Source: an uncultured Bacteroidales bacterium
GTDB taxonomy: Bacteria > Bacteroidota > Bacteroidia > Bacteroidales > UBA932
DNA: 64,000 nt
Reading direction: 5' to 3'
Assembly (NCBI GenBank): GCA_947630665.1
Contig: CANRID010000005.1
Span: 1-64,000, forward strand
A program made the position numbers and the translations under genes. How positions within the stretch are numbered: position 1 is the first letter of the stretch; each line of letters opens with the position of its first letter. The notes beneath the pieces are model-generated. The model ran no database searches and had not been told where the DNA came from. It worked only from the letters and a program-made list of their open reading frames with translations. Below, piece after piece: positions 1 through 9,171 of this stretch.

Positions 1-120
1 CGCGGTGTGGATGAAAGGACCTGGATAGAGGACGTCCTCCGCCGCATCCCGGAATATGAATTAGGCAAGAAAGACTTTTCGGATCTCCTTCCCGGCAACT
101 GGACACCGCAGGCACGATAA
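1..120 (+). CDS. IS66-family transposase, C-terminal end only (truncated by window start)
   Basis: Open frame from base 1 to TAA at 118-120: RGVDERTWIEDVLRRIPEYELGKKDFSDLLPGNWTPQAR*. Resembles the IS66 TnpC C-terminal element (WL.DVL.RIPDY...LLP..W). Not in the ORF track. Confidence 0.7.
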   Translation, partial: RGVDERTWIEDVLRRIPEYELGKKDFSDLLPGNWTPQAR

Positions 121-494
121 CACGCACAAACTTCCACTTACATAAGAACTACGAATGACATCTCACTGATGCCAGTCGTAATCTCGCTTCGTCAATATGT
201 ACTTCTTCGGATGCTTACCGTTTACTTTTCAATTCTAATAAAATCCGTAGACTTTCTTTTTACTCAACTCAGACACACTTTTTGAAACAGTATCATGCTT
301 ACCCTTGATTTATAAATGCAAAACTAAACGACCCAAAAGCGAAGATTGAGGGTCTGCTGCCTTTTCTATCCTTCCTTTTATTAGCTTTGTTTGCAGGCTA
401 CTTAATAAGTACCATACACTCCTGAAATAATAGCACAGCTCAAAAACTTACAACTATCGACATCATTCAAACCTAAGAAACAATTCTAATTTTA

Positions 495-746
495 TCATCT
501 CTTCAATTTCAATAATTCAGTCTTAAGTTCTTTCATCGCATTAACCGCACAAAATACCCCGAAATTCTTATAATCATCCTTTAATTTAGAAATTTCACAT
601 ATTGAGTGAACAGCATTTTTTTTCTCTGAATTAGTCCCATAGTCTGTATTTAACTGTTGAAAAAAGTCATCAATTTTGGTGTAGACATGGAACCATATTT
701 GTGGTGCTATTGTATCATTCCGCACCAGATACATTTGTGTTTCCAC
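495..746 (-). CDS. small hypothetical protein, last gene of the RM-kinase operon
   Basis: 83-aa ORF, same strand, 56 bp downstream of the kinase gene. Confidence 0.5.
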   Translation of the reverse strand: METQMYLVRNDTIAPQIWFHVYTKIDDFFQQLNTDYGTNSEKKNAVHSICEISKLKDDYKNFGVFCAVNAMKELKTELLKLKR

Positions 747-802
747 AATTCTCCTATCCTCATAGTAATTTGGGCCATTCCCTCCATAAACAAGACCAGG
801 AA

Positions 803-1744
803 TTAAAGACTGTGAAATGCACCAAGAAAAACCTGATGTAAATTCTTAATTAATTCTATCCTTTCTTTTTGTTTTACAAAAAAAGAATCGTTCAAAACAG
901 CTTTAAGTTCCTCTTGTATATCATAGCCGGTATTATCCAAGCGATTATTCAAATTTTCCATTGCTTTATTCAGTTCGGTTATAGTCTGATAACGTAATGA
1001 GATATCATAAGCAAATCCCTTATCAAAAATATATGATAGACCTCTGTGTTCTTTCAAGAGTTTTCCAATATGTATATTATGTCTCTGATGTGGCATTTCA
1101 CCATTTTCATTAAGCAATATATTAGGTGCCTCTCCAGATAACATATAAAAAAGGATTCCAACTAAAAAAGTGACATCAGATGTTGAAACCGTGACATTAC
1201 TTCCCCTTGACAATTCTGGTAAGCGCAAGAATCTATTACCTAATTCAATATTTGCCTTAGTTTTAAAATCATCGTCTTCATTTTTGAGCCAACATATCCC
1301 AAAATCAATTATTACTGGATCTTCTGTCTCATCCCTTATTATTATATTATCTGGTTTAATATCTCTATGAAAAAGACCTATCTTATGAGCTCTATCCATA
1401 ACAGATATTAATTTCTCAAATAACACAATTGCTTTATTAAAATTCAATGGTTTTCCACCGACATATTCGGTTAAGGTCTTACCTTTTATATACTCCATAA
1501 TGATATAAATATCTTTGTCTACATCTGCGTCAATTAGTTTGGGAACGCCATGCCCGTCTAATAGTTTCAAGGCCTCAACCTCCCTTTTTAGTCGAAATTT
1601 CCTTTCTTTTGATAAATTATTAGAATTTGGCTTTTTTAGTATATACAAAACATCTGTGCTAGAAATCAGAAATGTTTGAGATTGACCTCCAGCTTTGTAG
1701 TCTCTTACTAAGGAATATTTATTCTTTATGCTATTTGGCAACAT
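803..1744 (-). CDS. serine/threonine protein kinase
   Basis: Kinase signatures: IYIIMEYIKGKTL hinge, HRDIKPDNIII catalytic loop, VIIDFGICW DFG motif. Confidence 0.9.
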   Translation of the reverse strand: MLPNSIKNKYSLVRDYKAGGQSQTFLISSTDVLYILKKPNSNNLSKERKFRLKREVEALKLLDGHGVPKLIDADVDKDIYIIMEYIKGKTLTEYVGGKPLNFNKAIVLFEKLISVMDRAHKIGLFHRDIKPDNIIIRDETEDPVIIDFGICWLKNEDDDFKTKANIELGNRFLRLPELSRGSNVTVSTSDVTFLVGILFYMLSGEAPNILLNENGEMPHQRHNIHIGKLLKEHRGLSYIFDKGFAYDISLRYQTITELNKAMENLNNRLDNTGYDIQEELKAVLNDSFFVKQKERIELIKNLHQVFLGAFHSL

Positions 1745-1796
1745 AATAATTGTAGGATAAATTATTGTATAAAATATAGTCAGATTAAATACTTAT

Positions 1797-4700
1797 CTAA
1801 GTTAAAATCTGAATTTGTCGTGAATGAAGAAGTGTTAATTCATCTTTTAATCCAGAAACTTCTTTGGTTGCCTTTTTCTGAATTTCAATATCCGGTACAA
1901 ATATTGATATCTCTCGAACTCTTTCCGTTGAAGCCCGATTGACTCGAGAAAAACCAATCCTCTCTCCTACCTTTGCCAATGGATAAGGAAGATATTCGGG
2001 CAGAATCACAGTTTCATCAAGTACATGAATCACCCCACAGTGATCGGTTGGATGATATTTGACATTACTTTTTACTAAAGACACCATCCAATCACCGTCT
2101 ATACCCCAAATTATTGAGGGTTTAGAAAAATCATCTAGAAGAGAGTAATTAATCCTACCAAAGGGTTCAAATACATTCGCACTATATACAATGTATTCTC
2201 CATCGGAAATGATATCATTACTTAGCACTCTTCGGCCTATTATCAGGGTAAATAAATTGGGATTATTTAATTTTACATTTATAGGAGCTCTACTTTGTGC
2301 TACTTCAAAGATTGAGTTTATACTATCATTTATTTGAGATATACGAAACTCATTACGAATATATTCCTCATCCAGTACTGATATTTCCTCATGAAAATCT
2401 TTAAGCACTTCATCAGGCACTTCAGGAATCGGCATCTGGGAATAGAAGTTCTCGGGCACTCTACGATGGCCACTATATCCCGTTTCGTTTGACGCAGCTA
2501 TGCGTCTGATATATTCCCTGTTGAGATATTCAAGAATAAATTTTGACTGATACTTATTTTTTCCTCTAATGACATGGAACTCTGTACTACCAAGGCCAAG
2601 TCCATTTGTCAAGCCTGATGCCAAACCGCATTTCCCATTTTCCATTGAAGGAGAAATCTTAGCAATCAGCACATCATTCTCTTTAAAATATGTGTACCCA
2701 CCATCCGATAACTCAGAGATAGTCCGATCTTCCATCGATTCAATCTTGCCAAATCCTAGCGAAGACATTTCAATGAAAGAAACAACGGTGTCTTTAGAAA
2801 CATCTCTAATCTCTTCTTTGGATGGATTGATGCTCTCACAATAATCTTTCAGTTTAACTATAGGATACTTACTTTTAACTTCCACTTTCAGAGATACATT
2901 TGTTTTAATTTCTTTCTTGAAAGCAACCGATTTGAAGTCAAGCATATCCACAAGATTCCCTAATGTAACATATTCAGCACAATCTTCCGGGATAGAGAAA
3001 TCCTCCCCAAGATAATTATGACGAATCACGCTATTGATTTTATTAGGATCTGCTAAATTCTCTGGATTAAATAATGGGGTAACAATACCGTTTATACCAC
3101 GAATTTGTTGCATGGTATCATCATCGGCCGCATTTTCAGAGTCGTCGTCCGAATTTTTGGAAGCAACATGGAGATACTTTATTCCCTCATTCCCTTTCGT
3201 ATTGCTCCATTCATAACCCAAAAACTTCTTCCCTTCAGTTGTCCCCGATGGCATATTGACTATAACAACAGGACATGGGGCATTAAAGGCAAGCAAAAAG
3301 TAATATATCTTGTCACGTTCAATTGCTTTCGCAAATGCATAAAACAACTCTGATTTTATATGATGACGTTCTTCTTCTGATTTGTTTTTATAGGCTCTTG
3401 TTGATTCCTGAGATTTGAGTCGAGTTCGGATCTTTTTTGCTTCTTCTGTTATGCCTTTCATGGCATTTCGAGTCGTACCATTGAACGCTGCATAATAAGC
3501 ATCAAACATTTCAGTCTCTTTCAGGGAGTCCACAATATTTCCTTGAAGAAACGTAATGTAATCTTCAATGTTATATCCCATATGCTGACAGTAATACTCT
3601 AACATTCCCGCATCTTGATATACAAGATCGGGACTCGCTATGCCGCCAAACCAGTCAGTAACTCTTGATTCAAAATGTTCACTTTCTGGCGTATTTCGTT
3701 CTTTTCGCCGCAAAAACATTGTGACAGTACTGGTATTAGTTTTACCGAATGTATTCTTATCAAATTTTGTCAAAGAAATTACATCGAAATATTTTAAAAT
3801 TATCTCGCGGACATGAGAATATATACCATCCTTGGTTAAAATCGAAACAGGCAATACAATACCGGCTACCCCTCCGGACTTTAGTAGTTGAGCAGCCCGC
3901 TCAATAAAGAATGTCTCAATAGCGTTGTTTTTGTCTATGTTCAAATCACCGTTGTAAAGTGTATATTTCCTTCTTTCCTTCTCTGAGAGGGTTTCAAGGA
4001 ATCCCGATACGGCATACGGAGGATTTGCAACCAGCACGCTATAAATTCCATCCTTAACCTCATTAATGTCCCCTAAAGCATCGGCATATATAATATGTGT
4101 GTCATCGTGACCGTACATAAAGGCGGAAACCTTAGATACCTTTGACAAACGATATTCCTTTTCTATACCATATATTCTTGAATAATAATCTTTTGATTGT
4201 ATTTCAGGGTGATATTTATTGATAAATTCATCTATCCGGAATGCATATTCTGTCAAGAAATGTCCAGCCCCGCAAGCATAGTCGATTGCGTAAGGAGGTT
4301 CAGGACTATTCTTTATTATATTTTCCAACGGTAAGGCAGATACAATGAATCTTACTATTGGCATAGGAGTAAAGAATTGTCCTTCACTCTGTTTCACACC
4401 TTTATTCAAAAATCCTTCAAACAAGTCTCCAAGCAACTGATTCTGATAAGATTCATTCGTTCTAAGTCGAATGTTCTGAATCATCTTCACAATCTTCCTA
4501 AGCACAACGGCATTCTGCCGAAATAATCGTTCGTTGTGAACGCTAATAAAGGCAAAATCGTTATCGGAAAAGAATTTTAGTGCACGAAAATACTCTTTGA
4601 TGGTTTTCTTGGTGGCATCAATATCATTAACAACCCATCGGAAAGCCTTGTCAATCTCACTATTCTCTATATATGTGACATCCTCGCCCAGAAACTTCTT

Positions 4701-5681
4701 CATTCCGTCACGGTAAAGTCTCTGTAGCCTGTCCTGTAGTGAAAAGTCATCGTCATATGCTGTACCCTTCCAATAAAAATGTAAATCATCAGGATTATTA
4801 GTTTCATCAACAACTTTTGCAAGAAATAGATTCACAAGTTTATCAAAAGCATTCTCGTGACTTCCGACATTATGTTGACGAAGAATGACGGCAAATTCAT
4901 TATATTTCTTCTTGATTTCTTCAGAATCAACGGATCTGAGATCATTCTTGACACTGTAAGCATTTTTACCAATTTCAAATGGTCTTGATTTTTCGTTTTC
5001 AAAAACGCCACTTGCAAGATAATCCAGTTCGTATGTTTCTTTCCAAACATCAAAGTACTCCCTATAATCCCCTCCATCGATTGTTACATCTGAATAACTT
5101 CGTGTGTCTGATTCTGATAAAATTTGCTCATCATTATCAGTCATTTTAACTAATCGATAATCGGGCTTGATTTTCCCCTCTACAAAATCAGATGTATAGA
5201 GACATATATACTGAGCCTGCCGATATGAGTTATAGTATCGGAAAAGCTGGTCACCATCATTGAGAGTTTTCTTCCATGCCTTGGCAAATTCATCTTTATC
5301 GTCCCCTGTTGTCTTACATTCTATAAGCACAAACGGCCGGCCATCATTATCTTTTACAAGAATGTCACAATAATAGTTGCCATCTTCCCTGCCTCCGGGT
5401 GTAGAAGGCTCAAGTACAATATGTTCAGGCCGATAACCTTGATTCAAAAGATTACAAACGCATTCTATAACTACAAAATTTTCATTATGAGAAAAATTTT
5501 TGGTAGTATCCCTATCTGCTTCAATACCTTCCGGGTAAATTATCTTTTCATGATCGAAATCGACTGATATCGAAGCTCCCGATTTAGGAAATTTCTTAAC
5601 CAATGAGTTTATGAAAATTCCGCCCTCGGCTGTAAAACCAAGAGCTATTAGTACTTCTTTAAGGTTCTCTTTTGTAATCAT
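1797..5681 (-). CDS. single-chain restriction-modification protein (HsdR_N-like nuclease + N6-adenine methylase + two target-recognition domains)
   Basis: N-terminal PD-(D/E)XK-like CDILVKDNDGRPFVLIECKT; methylase motif I AIDYACGAGHFL and motif IV VLVANPPYAV; two C-terminal HsdS-like TRD segments; 1294 aa. Confidence 0.85.
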   Translation of the reverse strand: MITKENLKEVLIALGFTAEGGIFINSLVKKFPKSGASISVDFDHEKIIYPEGIEADRDTTKNFSHNENFVVIECVCNLLNQGYRPEHIVLEPSTPGGREDGNYYCDILVKDNDGRPFVLIECKTTGDDKDEFAKAWKKTLNDGDQLFRYYNSYRQAQYICLYTSDFVEGKIKPDYRLVKMTDNDEQILSESDTRSYSDVTIDGGDYREYFDVWKETYELDYLASGVFENEKSRPFEIGKNAYSVKNDLRSVDSEEIKKKYNEFAVILRQHNVGSHENAFDKLVNLFLAKVVDETNNPDDLHFYWKGTAYDDDFSLQDRLQRLYRDGMKKFLGEDVTYIENSEIDKAFRWVVNDIDATKKTIKEYFRALKFFSDNDFAFISVHNERLFRQNAVVLRKIVKMIQNIRLRTNESYQNQLLGDLFEGFLNKGVKQSEGQFFTPMPIVRFIVSALPLENIIKNSPEPPYAIDYACGAGHFLTEYAFRIDEFINKYHPEIQSKDYYSRIYGIEKEYRLSKVSKVSAFMYGHDDTHIIYADALGDINEVKDGIYSVLVANPPYAVSGFLETLSEKERRKYTLYNGDLNIDKNNAIETFFIERAAQLLKSGGVAGIVLPVSILTKDGIYSHVREIILKYFDVISLTKFDKNTFGKTNTSTVTMFLRRKERNTPESEHFESRVTDWFGGIASPDLVYQDAGMLEYYCQHMGYNIEDYITFLQGNIVDSLKETEMFDAYYAAFNGTTRNAMKGITEEAKKIRTRLKSQESTRAYKNKSEEERHHIKSELFYAFAKAIERDKIYYFLLAFNAPCPVVIVNMPSGTTEGKKFLGYEWSNTKGNEGIKYLHVASKNSDDDSENAADDDTMQQIRGINGIVTPLFNPENLADPNKINSVIRHNYLGEDFSIPEDCAEYVTLGNLVDMLDFKSVAFKKEIKTNVSLKVEVKSKYPIVKLKDYCESINPSKEEIRDVSKDTVVSFIEMSSLGFGKIESMEDRTISELSDGGYTYFKENDVLIAKISPSMENGKCGLASGLTNGLGLGSTEFHVIRGKNKYQSKFILEYLNREYIRRIAASNETGYSGHRRVPENFYSQMPIPEVPDEVLKDFHEEISVLDEEYIRNEFRISQINDSINSIFEVAQSRAPINVKLNNPNLFTLIIGRRVLSNDIISDGEYIVYSANVFEPFGRINYSLLDDFSKPSIIWGIDGDWMVSLVKSNVKYHPTDHCGVIHVLDETVILPEYLPYPLAKVGERIGFSRVNRASTERVREISIFVPDIEIQKKATKEVSGLKDELTLLHSRQIQILT

Positions 5682-5773
5682 TGCAAAGATTTTTACTTTT
5701 GTTGGTATGCTTTGTATAAATATTGGGGACTTTATTTATAGTATTTGCACGTAATATGCACGTAAAAATCAAA

Positions 5774-5818
5774 ATCAGCGGGTTAAGTCAGTGATTATCA
5801 CAATCTTAACTCGCTGAT
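5774..5818. repeat. 14-bp stem hairpin between RM gene and tRNA-Leu
   Basis: ATCAGCGGGTTAAG ... CTTAACTCGCTGAT pair over 14 positions with one G-U; no strong U-tract on either side. Confidence 0.6.
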
Positions 5819-5822
5819 ATTG

Positions 5823-5905
5823 TGCCCAGGACAAGACTCGAACTTGCACGTCCTTGCGAACACTAGTCCCTGAAACTAGCGCGTCTACCATTCCGCCACC
5901 TGGGC
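5823..5905 (-). tRNA. tRNA-Leu (CAG)
   Basis: Reverse complement GCCCAGGTGGCGGAATGGTAGACGCGCTAGTTTCAGGGACTAG...GTTCGAGTCTTGTCCTGGGCA; cloverleaf with long variable arm, anticodon CAG. Confidence 0.93.
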
Positions 5906-5987
5906 AAACGCGAGTGCAAATATAGTGATTTTTTCAAATGTCAAAAACAGTTCCGCCGATTTTTTTATAAAAGTTATTTGGAAATAC

Positions 5988-6001
5988 ATACCGGTTGGTA
6001 T
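5988..6001. promoter_or_regulatory. putative TetR operator 1
   Basis: ATACCGGTTGGTAT, near-palindrome directly abutting the TATATTTG -7-like box and the tetR start. Confidence 0.6.
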
Positions 6002-6012
6002 ATATTTGCACC

Positions 6013-6630
6013 ATGACGCAGGAAAGAAGCCATATAAAATCGGAGCAGACCCGACAGTTGATTATTGAAAAGGTCGCCCCTCTTTTCAACAAAAAAGGAT
6101 TCGCCGGAACTTCCATGTCCGATCTTACCCGTGCCACCGGTCTGACCAAGGGAGCCATTTACGGTCATTTCCGGAATAAAGACGAAATCGCCGTAGAAGC
6201 GTTCAAATACAATCTTTCCCTGATCGTCCAGGCATTCCACAGCGATTTGATCTGCACGGAGTCCGCGAAAGACAGATTGCTGATATTCATAGAAGTATAT
6301 CGCAAGATCTATCCCCGCATCATGGCTAACGGAGGTTGTCCCGTACTTAATAACGCCGTGGATTCAGATGACACGCATAAACAGCTCAAGGCTCTTTCCA
6401 TCAATGCTTTGTCCAACTCCAAAAAGATTCTGACCAATATTCTGAAAGACGGGATCGGCAACGGAGAATTCCGGAGCGATTTCCGTCCCGACGCCATTGC
6501 GGGAATCATGCTTTCGTTGCTGGAAGGGAGCATGATGTTCTCCAAACTGACGGCAGATAAAAGCTATTTCAATGAGGCCCTTGCCCATATAGAATTAATA
6601 ATCAAAGAAATTATAAGAAAAGAAAATTAA
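6013..6630 (+). CDS. TetR/AcrR-family transcriptional regulator
   Basis: N-terminal HTH: TRQLIIEKVAPLFNKKGFAGTSMSDLTRATGLTKGAIYGHFRNKDEI; start placed at the in-frame ATG 6013 of ORF 5995-6630. Confidence 0.9.
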   Translation: MTQERSHIKSEQTRQLIIEKVAPLFNKKGFAGTSMSDLTRATGLTKGAIYGHFRNKDEIAVEAFKYNLSLIVQAFHSDLICTESAKDRLLIFIEVYRKIYPRIMANGGCPVLNNAVDSDDTHKQLKALSINALSNSKKILTNILKDGIGNGEFRSDFRPDAIAGIMLSLLEGSMMFSKLTADKSYFNEALAHIELIIKEIIRKEN

Positions 6631-6635
6631 AAATC

Positions 6636-6653
6636 ATATACCGTACGGTATAT
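6636..6653. promoter_or_regulatory. putative TetR operator 2
   Basis: ATATACCGTACGGTATAT, perfect 18-bp palindrome between tetR and fabF, matching operator 1. Confidence 0.7.
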
Positions 6654-6666
6654 TTATACATAGAAC

Positions 6667-7920
6667 ATGAAAAATAAAAGAGTAGTAATAACCGGAATAG
6701 GATGCATTACGCCTATCGGGAACAATGTAAAAGATTTCTGGACGAATTTACTTGAAGGCAAATCGGGAGCGGGTCCTATCACCCGGTTCGATGCAAGCGG
6801 ATTCAAGACGAATTTCGCCTGCGAGATAAAAGACTTCGATCCGGAATCGATACTGGACCGCAAAGAATTGCGTAAAAACGACATACATACGGTTTATGCC
6901 CTTAAAGCCGCCCAGGAAGCGGTAGAGGATGCCGTCTCGGACATGGGAAAACTCGACAAGGATCGCTGCGGAGTTATCTTCGCTTCCGGAATCGGGGGAC
7001 TTTCCAACCTGGAAGAGCAGTTGAAAGATTTTTACACGCACGACGAAGCACCCCGCTTCAATCCGTTTTACATTACCAAAATGATCGCCAATATGTCGGC
7101 AGGCATGATCGCCATCAAATACGGATTTATGGGAGTCAATTTCGCTCCGGTATCCGCTTGCGCCTCGTCCAACCATGCGCTGATAACGGCTTTCAATTTC
7201 ATCCGTACCGGCCAGGCGGACCTGATTGTCAGCGGAGGAACGGAAGCGCCCATTACCCAGAGTGCGATAGGCGGCTTCAATGCCATGCGGGCCCTCTCTA
7301 CCAATAACGGGAATCCGGCCGGCGCTTCCCGCCCCTATGATAAAAACCGGGACGGGTTCGTAATCGGCGAAGGCTCCGGAGCATTAGTTCTGGAAGAATA
7401 CGAACATGCGCGGAAAAGAGGCGCCAAAATCTATGCGGAACTTTGCGGAGGAGGCATGTCCTGCGATGCGTATCATATTTCCGCTACTCATCCCGACGGT
7501 AAAGGCGCCGCCCTGTGTATAAAAAACGCATTGCTGGATGCCGGACTTTCGGCAGCCGATATCGATTATATAAATACCCACGGCACATCCACTCCGGTAG
7601 GAGATCTACCGGAACTGATCGCCATCGCCCAAGTATTCGGCAACAATTATCCCCGGGTCAGGATCAGTTCCACCAAATCCATGACAGGACACCTTTTAGG
7701 AGCCGCGAGCGCCGTAGAAGCCATTACATGCGTTCTGTCCATCCGGAACAACATCATACCCGCCACTATCAACGTAACGGAAATAGATCCCGATGTGCCG
7801 AAAGGAACGAATATAGTGTTGAATAAGCCTTTAGAAACACCAGTACGTTATGCGCTGAGCAACAGTTTCGGATTCGGAGGGCATAACGCATCCGTTATCG
7901 TAGGCAAATTCGAAGAATAG
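6667..7920 (+). CDS. fabF: beta-ketoacyl-ACP synthase II
   Basis: KAS signatures: RVVITGIGCITPIGN, VSACASSNHAL (Cys), NTHGTSTPVGD (His), SFGFGGHNAS. Confidence 0.92.
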   Translation: MKNKRVVITGIGCITPIGNNVKDFWTNLLEGKSGAGPITRFDASGFKTNFACEIKDFDPESILDRKELRKNDIHTVYALKAAQEAVEDAVSDMGKLDKDRCGVIFASGIGGLSNLEEQLKDFYTHDEAPRFNPFYITKMIANMSAGMIAIKYGFMGVNFAPVSACASSNHALITAFNFIRTGQADLIVSGGTEAPITQSAIGGFNAMRALSTNNGNPAGASRPYDKNRDGFVIGEGSGALVLEEYEHARKRGAKIYAELCGGGMSCDAYHISATHPDGKGAALCIKNALLDAGLSAADIDYINTHGTSTPVGDLPELIAIAQVFGNNYPRVRISSTKSMTGHLLGAASAVEAITCVLSIRNNIIPATINVTEIDPDVPKGTNIVLNKPLETPVRYALSNSFGFGGHNASVIVGKFEE

Positions 7921-7984
7921 ACAAAAATAAACCCAACAAATCTGCGCGCCGTATGTTAACAAGTTAAAATTAAATTCAATCATT

Positions 7985-8971
7985 ATGGATAACGAAAAGA
8001 CATACAAGACGCACGATTACCTCCAGGATCCTCATTTGGGTAAAGGGACCAAAGAATATTTGAAAATACTGAATTCCGGCGGGATACCGGTGGAGTCGCT
8101 TTCTCCGGAAGAAGCCCGCAAGGTGTTGGTTAACGCACAGGCATCCGTAAAGACGGATCTGTCGGGAATAGAAGAAATAGAAAAAACGGTTACAGCCGGT
8201 AATTATACCATTACCCTGAATATCGTACGGCCGGCCGGGATAAAGGAAAAGCTACCCGTATTCATCTTCATTCACGGCGGCGGATGGGTGCTGGGAGATT
8301 ATCCTACCCATAGAAGATTAGTACGGGATCTGGTCATGGAATCGGGATACTGTTGCGTCTTCATAAATTATACCCCATCGCCGGAGGCTAAATATCCGCA
8401 AGCGTTAAACGAAATTTACGGGGCGGTCGAATGGGTGGCCGGACACGGGGACGAAATAAATGTAGATGGGAAACGGATGGCGATTGCCGGAAACAGCGTC
8501 GGGGGCAATATGGCTATCGCTACCTGTCTGAGAGCCAAAGAAAACGGCGGTCCGGACATCAAAGCGCAACTCCTGATGTGGCCCGTTACGGATACTTCGT
8601 CCGATTGGGATTCCTACCGATTATATGGAGAAGAACGTTTTCTGACAGCCTCCCTCATGAAATGGATGTTCGACCAATATACGACCGATGAGAACGCCCG
8701 GAGAGAGATTTATCTATCGCCATTGCAGGCATCTGAAGATCAATTGAGAGGGCTCCCTCCTACACTGATCGAAGTTGCCGAAAACGATATTCTCCGCGAT
8801 CAGGGGGAAGCACTGGGCCGTAATCTGGATGCAGCCGGCGTAGAAACAACCGTGATCCGCTTTAACGGAGTAATCCATGATTGGGGCATGCTCAACGGAT
8901 TCGCCAAACTCCCGGCCGTGCGGTCGCTGATTATGTTCTCTGCCGCCTGGCTGAAAGAACATCTCGGATAA
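7985..8971 (+). CDS. alpha/beta hydrolase (HSL-type esterase/lipase)
   Basis: HGGGWVLGD oxyanion motif, GNSVGGNMA nucleophile elbow, C-terminal Asp/His region. Confidence 0.88.
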   Translation: MDNEKTYKTHDYLQDPHLGKGTKEYLKILNSGGIPVESLSPEEARKVLVNAQASVKTDLSGIEEIEKTVTAGNYTITLNIVRPAGIKEKLPVFIFIHGGGWVLGDYPTHRRLVRDLVMESGYCCVFINYTPSPEAKYPQALNEIYGAVEWVAGHGDEINVDGKRMAIAGNSVGGNMAIATCLRAKENGGPDIKAQLLMWPVTDTSSDWDSYRLYGEERFLTASLMKWMFDQYTTDENARREIYLSPLQASEDQLRGLPPTLIEVAENDILRDQGEALGRNLDAAGVETTVIRFNGVIHDWGMLNGFAKLPAVRSLIMFSAAWLKEHLG

Positions 8972-9171
8972 TCGCATTCCGCTTTTATTGCCGCACTGAA
9001 CGGATATGTACAGGCATCGGCAACCATCAGGTGGAAAGCATCCTCGGAAAAGGCTCCGCGCTTGCCGAAAGATCCGCGATTCGTGGATGAAAAGAGCAAA
9101 AATACTGTCGGGATACCATTGGGAAAAAGAAAATTTGGCTTATCTTTACAGACAGTATCAAATATTCTTCC

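Noticed and set aside
1797-5681. BREX/Pgl PglX assignment
   Set aside because: Despite an adjacent kinase, the protein carries HsdS-like TRDs and an HsdR_N-like nuclease block, and PglZ/PglY/BrxC-like genes are absent from the window.
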